The notes under the pieces: generated by a model
Told to the model about the DNA's origin: nothing
The model's input: the letters and a program-made list of their open reading frames with translations, nothing else
Database searches by the model: none
From: Xanthomonas arboricola pv. populi
GTDB lineage: Bacteria > Pseudomonadota > Gammaproteobacteria > Xanthomonadales > Xanthomonadaceae
Direction of reading: 5' to 3'
DNA length: 64,000 nt
NCBI RefSeq assembly: GCF_002939945.1
Contig: NZ_MDEB01000001.1
Coordinates: 1-64,000 of the forward strand
Made by a program: the position numbers and the translations under genes
Shown here: piece by piece, positions 19,743 through 28,337 of the stretch
How positions within the stretch are numbered: the stretch's first letter is position 1
Layout: every line of letters starts with the position of its first letter

Positions 19743-20714
19743 TTAACCAGTGGATTCCGGCCCGCGCAGACCGGGATACAAACGTCGCGCGGTGGTGCGT
19801 AGCGCCTGCAGAATGCGTTCGGCCCCCGGCGGCAGGATGTAATCGCGCCGACGAATGATGCCGAACGACTCCATGCGTACACCCAGCTCGATCGGCAGTA
19901 CGGTCAGCAGCTTGGCCTGGATCAGCGGCGCCACCGATTCCACCGGCAAGGCGGTCAGCATGTCGGTACCGCGCAGCAGCGTGGAGGTCACCGGCAGCGA
20001 CGAGGTCTCGATCGCATTGGTCGGCGTCTGCACGCCGTGCTCCATGAACATCGAATCCAGCCGCGCGCGCAGCACGCTGTCGGCCGGGGGCAGGATCCAG
20101 CCATGCCGCACCAGATCGGCGTGCTGCAAGCCAGCGCGGCTGGCCAGCGGATGGCCGGCACGCGCGATCACCGAATGCGGCTCGTCGGCCAGCGGCTCGA
20201 ATTCCAGCTCGCCCACGCCCTCCGGCCCCAGGATGCGGCCGATCACGATGTCCAGCTGGCCGTCCAGCAACTTGGCCACCAGCGGGCGGCTGTAGTCCAT
20301 TTCCACCCGCACCAGGATGTCGGGGAACTCGCGCTTGACCTCGGCGATCGCCTGCGGCACCAGGTTGGTGCCCGGATTGACCACGGTGCCGATCGAGGCC
20401 TGGCCCATGCGCCCGGCGCGCAGCGCGGCGATTTCTTCCTGCGCCCGGCCGATCTCCGACATCGCCGCGCGCGCGCGCCGGATCAGCACATGTCCGTACC
20501 AGGTGGGCTCCACCCCGCGGGCATGCCGCTCGAACAGCTTTACCCCCAGCATGTCCTCCATTTCCGCCAACAGCTTGGAGGCGGCCGGTTGGGTCATGCT
20601 GGCGGCCTCGGCCGCACGCAGCACCGAGCGTTGTTCGTGCAGATGCAGCAGCAGCAGCAGCTGGCGCGTCTTGAGGCGGGCAGCGTTGAACCAGGGAGTG
20701 CCGGAATTTGCCAT
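19743..20714 (-). CDS. gamR: LysR-type regulator of galactose/xyloglucan genes (GamR/GbpR-like)
   Basis: This 323-aa LysR-family protein has an N-terminal winged helix (RQLLLLLHLHEQRSVLRAAE, AASMTQPAASKLLAEMEDML, VKLFERHARGVEPTWYG) and a C-terminal effector domain (GTVVNPGTNLVPQAIAEVK, LDIVIGRILGPEGV). It is divergent from the galactonate operon and next to TonB receptor 2. That matches the position of GamR, the LysR galactose-metabolism regulator known in X. oryzae; the equivalence is inferred. The ATG at 20714 is preferred because the domain starts there and an inverted repeat lies 20 nt upstream. An ATG at 20780 would place coding sequence over that operator. Autoregulation is likely. Confidence 0.85.
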   Translation of the reverse strand: MANSGTPWFNAARLKTRQLLLLLHLHEQRSVLRAAEAASMTQPAASKLLAEMEDMLGVKLFERHARGVEPTWYGHVLIRRARAAMSEIGRAQEEIAALRAGRMGQASIGTVVNPGTNLVPQAIAEVKREFPDILVRVEMDYSRPLVAKLLDGQLDIVIGRILGPEGVGELEFEPLADEPHSVIARAGHPLASRAGLQHADLVRHGWILPPADSVLRARLDSMFMEHGVQTPTNAIETSSLPVTSTLLRGTDMLTALPVESVAPLIQAKLLTVLPIELGVRMESFGIIRRRDYILPPGAERILQALRTTARRLYPGLRGPESTG

Positions 20715-20733
20715 GGGGTGTCGCCACGCAGGT

Positions 20734-20774
20734 GTATTCGTAGGAGGAATAGAATATGCCGAAAATTTCATTTG
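20734..20774 (+). promoter_or_regulatory. conserved 41-nt promoter module between gamR and the galactonate operon
   Basis: The plus strand has GTATTC-N7-GAATAG, one base, 7 nt, GAAA, 2 nt, TTCATTTG. The core TATTC-N7-GAATA (20735-20751) is a perfect inverted repeat. Orientation and spacing equal those before the two receptors, with the dgo genes downstream as the receptor genes are there. It sits 20 nt upstream of the gamR start, so it could serve both directions. Confidence 0.75.
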
Positions 20775-21088
20775 CAGCACATATCTCCGCGCGCGAGGCT
20801 ATCGAACGCCGCAGCAGGAGCCCCTACCTCCCGGACGCAGCCAGAACAGACGTGACCCATCTTCCACGAGATGGCAACACGCACGCCATGATTGCGGAGG
20901 GTGGACGACGATGACGGCAACTTGCCGGCCAGTTGCAGGCCGTTGGAGTGCGCACGCAAGTGCAGCGGCCACTTCGTCGTGGCTGCCTGCCGCTCTCCGC
21001 GCGCTACCGTACAGCGCTGCAACTTCCCCCGACGTTGGCGACCATCCGGTCGCCGACGGCCGTTTTCCGCTCTATCGCGAGTAACACG
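20775..21088 (+). other. non-coding leader upstream of dgoA
   Basis: These 314 bases have no credible gene. The promoter module just upstream suggests that transcription starts near its beginning, giving a leader of roughly 280 nt. A perfect hairpin, GGCGACC (21037-21043) with GGTCGCC (21048-21054), lies 35 nt before the dgoA ATG. The ribosome site of dgoA (GCGAG, then 7 nt) is weak. Post-transcriptional control is possible but not shown. Confidence 0.45.
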
Positions 21089-21721
21089 ATGACCTCAGAC
21101 ACCACCGCCAGCCTGTTCGCCCTGCCACTGATCGCCATCCTGCGTGGCATCACGCCGGAAGAAACGCTCGACCATGTCGGTGCACTGATCGACACCGGTT
21201 TCGACGCGATCGAGATCCCGCTCAATTCGCCGCGCTGGGCCGAGAGCATTGCGCTGGCCCAGCAGACCTACGGCGCGCGCGCCTGGATCGGCGCCGGCAC
21301 CGTGCTGCGCAACGACGATGTCGACACCCTGGCCGGGATCGGTGCGCGCTTCATCGTCACCCCGAATACGCGCCCGTCGCTGATCCGCCATGCGGTGTCG
21401 CGCGGGCTCACCGTGGTGGCCGGTTTCGCCACCGCCAGCGAGGCGTTCGACGCCATCGATGCCGGCGCAACGATCCTGAAGTTGTTCCCTGCAGCCACCT
21501 ATGGCGCGGCACATGTGCGCGCGCTGCGCTCGGTGCTGCCCAAGCACATTCCGGTCTATGTGGTCGGCGGCGTCAGCCCGCAGACCCTGGCCGGCTTCCT
21601 TGCCCAGGGCGCCGCCGGCGCCGGCATCGGCGGCGAACTGTACAAACCCGCGCAATCGCTCGAAACGACCCAGACGCATGCACGCGCCTTCGTGCAGGCC
21701 TACCAGGAACTGCAAGGATGA
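21089..21721 (+). CDS. dgoA: 2-dehydro-3-deoxy-6-phosphogalactonate aldolase
   Basis: The enzyme splits 2-keto-3-deoxy-6-phosphogalactonate into pyruvate and glyceraldehyde 3-phosphate, the last step of the De Ley-Doudoroff galactose route. The 210-aa TIM-barrel protein shows [21 protein letters not shown] (general-acid Glu) and [13 protein letters not shown] (Schiff-base Lys). Its stop overlaps the start of the dehydratase gene (ATGA at 21718-21721). It is the first gene of a four-gene operon in which every junction overlaps. Could be read as the paralogous KDPG aldolase (Eda), but the neighbours fit galactonate. Confidence 0.93.
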   Translation: MTSDTTASLFALPLIAILRGITPEETLDHVGALIDTGFDAIEIPLNSPRWAESIALAQQTYGARAWIGAGTVLRNDDVDTLAGIGARFIVTPNTRPSLIRHAVSRGLTVVAGFATASEAFDAIDAGATILKLFPAATYGAAHVRALRSVLPKHIPVYVVGGVSPQTLAGFLAQGAAGAGIGGELYKPAQSLETTQTHARAFVQAYQELQG

Positions 21722-22866
21722 AGATCACCCGCCTCACCACCTACCACGCCGCACCGCGCTGGCTGTTCCTCAAGGTCGAGACCGACGAGGACATCACCGG
21801 CTGGGGAGAGCCGGTCATCGAAGGCCGCGCGCGCTCGGTGGAAGCTGCCGTGCACGAACTGGCCGGCTATGTCGTCGGCAAGGATCCGGCGCGCATCAAC
21901 GACCTGTGGCAGACCATGTACCGCGCCGGTTTCTACCGTGGCGGCGCCATCCTGATGAGCGCCATCGCCGGTATCGACCAGGCCTTGTGGGACATCAAGG
22001 GCAAGGCGCTGGGCGTGCCGGTGTACGAGCTGCTGGGCGGGCTGGTGCGCGATCGCATGAAGACCTATCGCTGGGTCGGCGGCGACCGTCCGGGCGCGAT
22101 CATCCAGCAGATCACCGACTACCGCGCGCTGGGCTTTGACACCTTCAAGTTCAACGGCACCGAGGAAATGAAGCTGATCGACAGCGCGCGCGCGGTCGAT
22201 GCGGCGGTGGTCAAGGTCGCCGAGATCCGCGAGACCTTCGGCAACACCATCGACTTCGGCATCGACTTCCACGGCCGCGTCGGCGCCCCGATGGCCAAGG
22301 CGCTGCTGCGCGAGCTGGAGCCGTTCAAGCCGCTGTTCGTCGAAGAACCGGTGCTGGCCGAACAGGCCGAGTACTACCCGCGCCTGGCCGCGAGCACCTC
22401 GATTCCGCTGGCGGCCGGCGAGCGCATGTTCTCGCGCTTCGAATTCAAGAACGTGCTGTGCGCCGGCGGCATCGGCATGGTACAGCCGGACCTGTCGCAT
22501 GCCGGCGGCATCACCGAGTGCGTCAAGATCGCCGCAATGGCCGAGGCCTACGATGTCGGCTTCGCCCCGCACTGCCCGCTCGGCCCGATCGCACTGGCCG
22601 CCTGCCTGCATGTGGACTTCGTGTCGCACAACGCGGTGCTGCAGGAACAGAGCATCGGCATCCACTACAACGAAGGCGCCGACCTGCTCGATTACGTCAT
22701 CAATAAAGACGATTTTCAGTGTGTCGATGGCAGTATCGCCGCCCTGCCCAAGCCCGGGCTCGGTGTGGAGATCGACGAAGACATGCTCAAGCGCGCAAAC
22801 GAAAATCCGCCGGACTGGCGCAACCCGGTCTGGCGTCACAGCGATGGCAGCATCGCCGAATGGTGA
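21718..22866 (+). CDS. dgoD: D-galactonate dehydratase
   Basis: This 382-aa enolase-superfamily enzyme dehydrates D-galactonate to 2-keto-3-deoxygalactonate. It starts [20 protein letters not shown]. Metal and catalytic blocks include [37 protein letters not shown] and [15 protein letters not shown], as in DgoD. The start overlaps dgoA by four bases, and the end overlaps the lactonase gene by seven. Length fits the family. Confidence 0.95.
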   Translation: MKITRLTTYHAAPRWLFLKVETDEDITGWGEPVIEGRARSVEAAVHELAGYVVGKDPARINDLWQTMYRAGFYRGGAILMSAIAGIDQALWDIKGKALGVPVYELLGGLVRDRMKTYRWVGGDRPGAIIQQITDYRALGFDTFKFNGTEEMKLIDSARAVDAAVVKVAEIRETFGNTIDFGIDFHGRVGAPMAKALLRELEPFKPLFVEEPVLAEQAEYYPRLAASTSIPLAAGERMFSRFEFKNVLCAGGIGMVQPDLSHAGGITECVKIAAMAEAYDVGFAPHCPLGPIALAACLHVDFVSHNAVLQEQSIGIHYNEGADLLDYVINKDDFQCVDGSIAALPKPGLGVEIDEDMLKRANENPPDWRNPVWRHSDGSIAEW

Positions 22867-23771
22867 GCACGCCCGAACACACCGCCGTGCTGGCGGTCGA
22901 CAGCCGCTGCACGCATGGCGAAGGCGTGCTGTGGTGCGAGCAGCGCCAGGCGCTGTATTGGGTCGACATCAGCGAGAAGCGCTTGTGGCGGCATCATCCG
23001 GCCACTGCGCAATCGCGCTACTGGACGCTGCCTGATCGCCCGGGGTGCCTCGGCCTGATGGACGACGGCCGCGTGCTGATCGCGCTGGCCAAGTCGATCT
23101 GCATCGCCGCTCCGGACAACGCCGACGGCGACAGCCTGCCGCTCCAGCACCTGGCCGATATCGAAGCCGACAACCCGCATACGCGCAGCAATGATGGCCG
23201 CGCCGACCGCAACGGCAACCTCGTGTTCGGCACCATGGACGAGCACGACCACAAGGCCGCACGCGGCGCGATGTACCAGTTCTCGCTGCGCCACGGCCTG
23301 CGTGCGTTGCCGCTGCCGGGCGTGTCGATCCCCAACTCGATCTGCTTCAGTCCCGACGGCCGCACGCTGTACTACTGCGACTCGCTGCGCCCGCAGATCC
23401 TGTGCTGCGATTACGACGCCGACACCGCGCAGACCAGCAACGTCCGCGTGTTCACCACGCTGGACCGCGCCGATGCCGAGCCGGACGGCTCCATCATCGA
23501 CAGCCAGGGCCATCTGTGGAATGCGCAGTGGCGCGCCTGGCGCGTGGTGCGCTACCGCCCCGACGGCAGCACCGAGCGCATCGTGCAACTGCCGGTCAAG
23601 CACCCCACCTGCAGCGCCTTCGGCGGCGCCGCGCTGGACCGCCTGCACGTGATCAGCTCGCGCCTGGACCACAGCGCCGAGGAACTGGCCCGCACCCCGG
23701 AAGCCGGCGGCCTGTACGTCTGCGACGTGCCGATCAACGGCCTGCCCGAGAGCCGGGTGGCCAGCGCATGA
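22860..23771 (+). CDS. SMP-30/gluconolaconase-family lactonase (probable galactonolactonase)
   Basis: This 303-aa six-bladed propeller of the SMP-30/Gluconolactonase/LRE family probably hydrolyses galactono-lactone to galactonate, upstream of DgoD. Family motifs are [35 protein letters not shown] (metal-binding Asn/Asp) and [20 protein letters not shown]. The ATG at 22860 overlaps the dgoD stop, and its own stop overlaps the kinase start (ATGA). Substrate is assigned from the operon; the family also acts on glucono- and arabinono-lactones. No sugar dehydrogenase that would make the lactone is encoded in this window. Confidence 0.85.
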   Translation: MVSTPEHTAVLAVDSRCTHGEGVLWCEQRQALYWVDISEKRLWRHHPATAQSRYWTLPDRPGCLGLMDDGRVLIALAKSICIAAPDNADGDSLPLQHLADIEADNPHTRSNDGRADRNGNLVFGTMDEHDHKAARGAMYQFSLRHGLRALPLPGVSIPNSICFSPDGRTLYYCDSLRPQILCCDYDADTAQTSNVRVFTTLDRADAEPDGSIIDSQGHLWNAQWRAWRVVRYRPDGSTERIVQLPVKHPTCSAFGGAALDRLHVISSRLDHSAEELARTPEAGGLYVCDVPINGLPESRVASA

Positions 23772-24646
23772 TCGCCATCGATTGGGGCACCAGCAGCCTG
23801 CGTGGCTACCTGCTCGCTGCCGACGGCAAGGTGCTGGAGCAACGCCGCGGCAGCGACGGCATATTGGCCTGCCAGGGCCGCTTCGCCGAGGTGCTGAGCA
23901 GGCTCATCGACGGCTGGGACGGCCCGCTGCTGCTGTCGGGCATGATCGGCAGCCGCAACGGCTGGGTCGAGCAGGCCTATCTGCCCTGCCCGGCCGATAC
24001 CGCCGCGCTGGCGCAGGCGATGCGCAGCTACGCCGACCTGCTGCCCGGACGCACGCTGTGGTTCGTGCCCGGCGTGAGCACCGGCCAGCAGCATGGCGTG
24101 CCCGATGTCATGCGTGGCGAGGAAACCCAGCTGGTCGGCCTGCTCGCCGCGCTCGGCGACGGCACGCACGTCGCCTGCCTGCCCGGCACGCACAGCAAGT
24201 GGGCGCAGCTCGCCCACGGCCAGCTGACCGGTTTTGCCACCGTCATGACCGGCGAACTGTACGCGGTGCTGCGCCAGCACAGCATCCTGGGCAAGTTGAT
24301 GCAGGACGATCCTGCGGACCTGGACACCGACGCATTCGCGCAAGGCGTCGATCGCAGCGCCGAGCCCGGCGGGCTCAGCCACCACCTGTTCGGCGCCCGC
24401 ACGCTGGGCCTGTTCGACCGCCTCGCCGCCGCCGCGCTGCCGTCCTACCTCTCGGGCCTGCTGATCGGCCACGAACTGCGCGAGCACCGCGGTAATCACG
24501 CCACCGTGCACCTGGTCGGCAGCCCCGGCCTGGCGCAACGCTATGCGCTGGCGCTGGCGCGTCTGGGCGTGCAGACGCAGCTGCATCCGGAAGATCTGGC
24601 CGCGACGGGTTTATTCGCACTGGCTAGGCAACGCGGATTGGCCTGA
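23768..24646 (+). CDS. dgoK: 2-dehydro-3-deoxygalactonokinase
   Basis: The kinase phosphorylates 2-keto-3-deoxygalactonate to the substrate of DgoA. The 292-aa DgoK-family protein has [15 protein letters not shown] at the N-terminus, GMIGSRNGWVEQAYLPCP, and CLPGTHSKWAQL with GFATVMTGELYAVLRQHSIL. It is the last gene of the galactonate operon, and its start overlaps the lactonase stop. No clear terminator follows before the ferredoxin gene. Confidence 0.93.
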   Translation: MIAIDWGTSSLRGYLLAADGKVLEQRRGSDGILACQGRFAEVLSRLIDGWDGPLLLSGMIGSRNGWVEQAYLPCPADTAALAQAMRSYADLLPGRTLWFVPGVSTGQQHGVPDVMRGEETQLVGLLAALGDGTHVACLPGTHSKWAQLAHGQLTGFATVMTGELYAVLRQHSILGKLMQDDPADLDTDAFAQGVDRSAEPGGLSHHLFGARTLGLFDRLAAAALPSYLSGLLIGHELREHRGNHATVHLVGSPGLAQRYALALARLGVQTQLHPEDLAATGLFALARQRGLA

Positions 24647-24763
24647 CCGGAAACGGCCAGGACTCGAGCGGATGGCCAGGGCTGCAAGCCAACAAATCCC
24701 CGCCACCCGCACACCCGCCACCGGACTGCTTTAGAATTGACAGGCTAAACGCCGGATTCCGCC

Positions 24764-25087
24764 ATGCCTTTTGTTGTCACCGAAAACTGCATCAAGTGCA
24801 AATACACCGACTGCGTCGAGGTCTGTCCGGTGGATTGCTTCCATGTCGGCCCGAACTTCCTGGTCATCGACCCGGATGAGTGCATCGACTGCACGCTGTG
24901 CGAGCCCGAATGCCCGGCCAATGCGATCTACCCGGAAGACGACGTCCCGGCAGGCCAGGAAGGCTTCGTCGCGCTCAACGCCGAGCTGGCCAAGGCCTGG
25001 CCGGTGCTGACCGTGCGCCAGGAGCCGCTACCCGATGCCGCCGAGTGGGATGGCAAGCCGAACAAGTTGCCGCTGCTGCAACGCTGA
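24764..25087 (+). CDS. fdxA: 7Fe ferredoxin (3Fe-4S/4Fe-4S)
   Basis: This 107-aa cytoplasmic electron carrier has cluster ligands in [20 protein letters not shown] and [19 protein letters not shown]. The first motif, C-x7-C with an inserted residue pattern, is that of Azotobacter-type 7Fe ferredoxins with one 3Fe-4S and one 4Fe-4S cluster. Length and the C-terminal extension also fit FdxA. It is monocistronic, followed by a strong bidirectional hairpin. Confidence 0.93.
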   Translation: MPFVVTENCIKCKYTDCVEVCPVDCFHVGPNFLVIDPDECIDCTLCEPECPANAIYPEDDVPAGQEGFVALNAELAKAWPVLTVRQEPLPDAAEWDGKPNKLPLLQR

Positions 25088-25158
25088 CACAACGCCTGAC
25101 AGCATCCAGCCGGGCAACAACGCAGCAGCGATGCGATACCGCCGCATCAGAAACGCAA

Positions 25159-25181
25159 AACGGGCGCCCGAAGCGCCCGTT
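25159..25181. terminator. bidirectional terminator between fdxA and the BamC-like gene
   Basis: AACGGGCGC (25159-25167) and GCGCCCGTT (25173-25181) make a perfect 9-bp stem with a CCGAA loop. AAAA precedes and TT follows. The two flanking genes converge on it. Confidence 0.75.
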
Positions 25182-25208
25182 CTGCTGTCTGCGCTTGCTG
25201 CAGCGGCC

Positions 25209-25727
25209 TCAGCCGCCCAGCTTGCCCTTCAACGCAGTGACGACCGCCACCGGCGCTGCCGCGGTGGCCGGCATGCCGCGCGGATCCACCGCCGACACGT
25301 AGCTGCCGGCGTCGACCTTGACCACGCGCACCAGGAAGCTGGACCCTTCGTAGCTCACGTCGTAGGAACCGAGCATCTGCGCCTTGCTGGCGATGGTCAG
25401 GCCGGGAATGTCGGCCAGTGCCGCACCCACCTTGGCGAACACCTCGTCGCGCTCGCCCGGTACGGTGAAGCCGCTGTTGGCGCTGGCGGACGGCGGCGCC
25501 GAAGTGTTCTGCTGCGCGCTCGAAGCCAGCGTCGGCACCTTCATCGCGCCGGAGGTATCGGGCAGGTTCAGATCCGGCGGCACTTCCAGCGGACGGGCTT
25601 CCGGGGCCAGCGCGTAGTCACCGCGTGCGCCCTTGTGGAACCAGCTGCAACCGCTCGTGGCGGCGACGGTGGCGCTCGCCAGCAACGCGAGCGAAAGCAC
25701 GCGGACGGGGAAAACGGAATGACGCAT
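25209..25727 (-). CDS. bamC: BamC/NlpB-like lipoprotein
   Basis: This 172-aa predicted outer-membrane lipoprotein has the lipobox TSGC (signal LALLASATVAATSGCSWF). The segment ALAPEARPLEVPPDLNLPDTS resembles the early BamC segment that binds BamD, followed by one small alpha/beta domain (VPGERDEVFAKVGAALADIPGL). E. coli bamC also follows dapA, which supports the name. It is shorter than E. coli BamC (about 340 aa) and appears to keep only one of the two helix-grip domains. ATG at 25727 has AGGAGAT upstream; dapA ends 16 nt before. Confidence 0.7.
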   Translation of the reverse strand: MRHSVFPVRVLSLALLASATVAATSGCSWFHKGARGDYALAPEARPLEVPPDLNLPDTSGAMKVPTLASSAQQNTSAPPSASANSGFTVPGERDEVFAKVGAALADIPGLTIASKAQMLGSYDVSYEGSSFLVRVVKVDAGSYVSAVDPRGMPATAAAPVAVVTALKGKLGG

Positions 25728-25743
25728 CGATAGATCTCCTGGG

Positions 25744-26652
25744 TCAGGCCGCGAGCATTTCGCGGCTGGAAAGCGCTTCCAACGCAACAGCGTCGGCGGC
25801 AAGGCGGTCGGCGGCAGGCTGGTGCGCCGCAGAAAGGGGCAGTAACGGCAAACGCAGGCCGTGCCCGATCCCGGCGCGCTGCAGCAGCGCCTTGACCGGG
25901 ATGGGATTGGATTCGATGCCGCAGAAACTGTGGTACTCGCTCAGGCGTGCGTCCCACGTGGTGGCCGCCTCGCGCTGGCCGTCGCGGGCCAGGTCGCACA
26001 GGCGCCGATAGGCCGACGGCAAGGCGTTGGACGCCACCGAAACCAACCCGTCGGCACCGGACAGCATCGCCTGCGCGGCGCTGCCGTCATCACCGCTGAG
26101 CACCACGAAGGACTCGCTGCGCAGCGCCACCAGCGCGGCCACGCGCTCCGGCTCGCTGCGCGCTTCCTTGATGCCGACGATGTTCGGATGCCCGACCAGC
26201 GCGGCAACCGTCTCCGGCAACAGATCGCATCCGGTGCGGCCTGGCACGTTGTACAGCACCACCGGCAAGCCGCCGTTGTCGGCAACCGCCAGGAAATGCG
26301 CCTGCAGGCCGGCCTGGGTCGGACGCACGTACGGCGGCGTCACCACCAGCGCGTACTGCGCACCCAGCGCAGCGGCGCGGCGCGTCTGCGCGATGGTCTT
26401 GGCGGTGCCCGACAGGCCGGTGCCGGCCAGCACCGGCACGCGGCCGGCCACCTGCGCAATGGCGGCACGCAACAAGGTGTCGTACTCCTCGTCGCTCAAC
26501 GCGGCGGCCTCGCCGGTGGAACCGGCGACGACGATTCCCTGCACGCCGCCGTGCAGTTGCTGTTCCAGCAACCGCCGCCAGGCATCCAGGTCGAGTGCGC
26601 CGTCCGGACCGAAAGGGGTCGCCAGCGCGGTGATGATGCCGGAAAGGGACAA
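25744..26652 (-). CDS. dapA: 4-hydroxy-tetrahydrodipicolinate synthase
   Basis: DapA condenses pyruvate and aspartate semialdehyde in lysine and diaminopimelate synthesis. The 302-aa TIM-barrel protein has [37 protein letters not shown] (active-site Tyr) and NIVGIKEA (Schiff-base Lys). It begins at a TTG (26650-26652); alignment with the family N-terminus and the lack of an in-frame ATG upstream support that start. It is divergent from the gcvR-like gene, as in E. coli. Confidence 0.95.
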   Translation of the reverse strand: MSLSGIITALATPFGPDGALDLDAWRRLLEQQLHGGVQGIVVAGSTGEAAALSDEEYDTLLRAAIAQVAGRVPVLAGTGLSGTAKTIAQTRRAAALGAQYALVVTPPYVRPTQAGLQAHFLAVADNGGLPVVLYNVPGRTGCDLLPETVAALVGHPNIVGIKEARSEPERVAALVALRSESFVVLSGDDGSAAQAMLSGADGLVSVASNALPSAYRRLCDLARDGQREAATTWDARLSEYHSFCGIESNPIPVKALLQRAGIGHGLRLPLLPLSAAHQPAADRLAADAVALEALSSREMLAA

Positions 26653-26795
26653 GATTCTGCTGCTCTTACGTGACAGGAAAGGCCCGCGCGCACGCGGGTT
26701 GTGGCCGCCTGCATGTTACTTGCGGCGCGAAACCACGGGCAAGTATGCTGGTCACCGCCAGGGCGCCTGCCCGGGCGGCCATTCAGCCTGATGCA

Positions 26796-27371
26796 ATGCC
26801 GGAAGCCCCTTTGACCGACTCGACTCCCCGGCCCTCGCCGACCGAAAACCACCTCCTGATCAACGCCTACACGACGCATCCGGAGTCTCCCCTGTTGCCC
26901 GTCACCCGCCGCATCGCCGACAGCGGCTGCAATCTCGTGGACGCCCGCCTGGCCACAGTGGGACGCGATGTCTCGGTCACCGCCCTGGCCACCGGCTCCT
27001 GGGACTCGGTCGCCAAGCTGGAGGCCATGCTGACCCGGCTCGAGCGCGAAGAAGGCCTGAAGCTGGTGTGGTACCGCACCGGCCCCAAGCAGACCCAGTC
27101 CAACCTGCTGCCCTACATCGTCGAAGTCATCGCCGCCGACAAGCCGGGCATCCTGTTCCAGCTGGCCGATTTCTTCGACCGCCAGGGCATCACCATCGAG
27201 AACCTGCAGAGCACGCGCTACCGCGCCATGCAGACCGGCGCGGAGATGTTCTCCGCGCAGGTGACGATCGGCGTGCCGGCCAACATGCACATCGCCGCAC
27301 TGCGCGATGATTTCCTGGAATTCTGTGATCACCTCAATCTCGACGCGATCATGGACCCGATGAAGTTCTGA
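26796..27371 (+). CDS. gcvR: GcvR-like ACT-domain protein
   Basis: This 191-aa protein has two ACT domains. The first is near residues 18-90 (HLLINAYTTHPESPLLPVTRRIADSG); the second is near 105-185 (YIVEVIAADKPGILFQLADFF). This is the architecture of GcvR, which binds GcvA and modulates the glycine-cleavage genes in E. coli. The dapA-gcvR-bcp neighbourhood is also as in E. coli. The partner GcvA is not in the window, so the exact role is uncertain. ATG 26796 is chosen over an ATG at 26745 because upstream residues lack domain character. Confidence 0.8.
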   Translation: MPEAPLTDSTPRPSPTENHLLINAYTTHPESPLLPVTRRIADSGCNLVDARLATVGRDVSVTALATGSWDSVAKLEAMLTRLEREEGLKLVWYRTGPKQTQSNLLPYIVEVIAADKPGILFQLADFFDRQGITIENLQSTRYRAMQTGAEMFSAQVTIGVPANMHIAALRDDFLEFCDHLNLDAIMDPMKF

Positions 27372-27384
27372 GGCAGACGCACCG

Positions 27385-27735
27385 ATGGCCATTGCCCTTT
27401 CCGCACTGAAACAGATGTTCGAGCACATCCGCTCGGAGACCGACTGGAATCTCGACGGGCCGTTGCGCTGGGAATATTTCTTCGCCGACCCGGCGCAGCA
27501 ACCGCTGCAACACCTCGCCGAGCAACTGACCCAGGACGGCTATCGCGTCATCGACATCTTCCTCGGCGAACGCGACGAAGACGATGGCGACGACGAGGAG
27601 TCGTATTTCCTGCACGTGGACAAGCTGGAACGGCACACCATCGAGTCGCTGAATCAGCGCAATGCGCAGTTCGATGCGCTTGCCAAACGTTTCCACGTGG
27701 CTGCTTATGATGGGATGGACGTCGGCCCGGCATGA
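27385..27735 (+). CDS. RraB-like protein (ribonuclease E inhibitor family)
   Basis: This 116-aa acidic cytoplasmic protein has an alpha/beta plan like RraB: DWNLDGPLRWEYFFADP, LAEQLTQDGYRVIDIFL, an acidic loop (ERDEDDGDDEE), HVDKLERHTIESLNQRN and AKRFHVAAYDGMDVG. The segment on residue spacing and the closing YDG motif recall RraB, which inhibits RNase E. It starts 14 nt after the gcvR-like gene and probably shares its transcript. The family call is from recalled motifs and is moderate. Confidence 0.6.
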   Translation: MAIALSALKQMFEHIRSETDWNLDGPLRWEYFFADPAQQPLQHLAEQLTQDGYRVIDIFLGERDEDDGDDEESYFLHVDKLERHTIESLNQRNAQFDALAKRFHVAAYDGMDVGPA

Positions 27736-27772
27736 CCGCGCCGTACGCCCCTCCACTTAGGGCTGAGCAACA

Positions 27773-28255
27773 ATGACCGACGCTGTATTCGAACTCCCCG
27801 CTGCAAGCTTCGACCTGCCACTGTCACTGTCCGGCGGCACCCAGACCATGCTGCGCGGCTACGCCGGCAAGTGGGTGGTGCTGTACTTCTACCCGAAGGA
27901 CAGCACGCCCGGCTGCACCACCGAAGGCCTGGATTTCAACGCGCTGCTGCCGCAGTTCACGCAGGCCGGCGCGGTCGTGCTGGGCGTCTCGCGCGACTCG
28001 GTGAAGTCGCACGACAATTTCTGCGCCAAGCAGGGATTTACCTTCCCGCTGGTCAGCGATGGCGACGAGGCATTGTGCCGCGCCTTCGACGTCATCAAGG
28101 AAAAGAACATGTACGGCAAGCAGGTGCTCGGTATCGAGCGCAGCACCTTTTTGCTGTCGCCCGAGGGGGTGGTGGTGCAGGCCTGGCGCAAGGTCAAGGT
28201 CGCCGGCCACGCCGATGCCGTGCTGGCCGCGTTGAAGGCGCACGCCAGACAGTGA
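27773..28255 (+). CDS. bcp: thiol peroxidase Bcp (peroxiredoxin Q)
   Basis: The enzyme reduces hydrogen and organic peroxides. The 160-aa protein has the peroxidatic Cys48 in PKDSTPGCTTEG. The usual resolving Cys at +5 is absent; Cys84 (DNFCAKQG) is the probable resolving residue, as reported structurally for the X. campestris enzyme. LVSDGDEALCRAF and KVAGHADAVL complete the fold. It lies 37 nt after the RraB-like gene. Confidence 0.93.
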   Translation: MTDAVFELPAASFDLPLSLSGGTQTMLRGYAGKWVVLYFYPKDSTPGCTTEGLDFNALLPQFTQAGAVVLGVSRDSVKSHDNFCAKQGFTFPLVSDGDEALCRAFDVIKEKNMYGKQVLGIERSTFLLSPEGVVVQAWRKVKVAGHADAVLAALKAHARQ

Positions 28256-28337
28256 CGCCCCCTGGTTTCCCGTGTCCTCCATCACCCTGCCCTGCAGGCG
28301 TGATGGCTCGCCCCTGCTCCATCACTTGGAAGACCCA

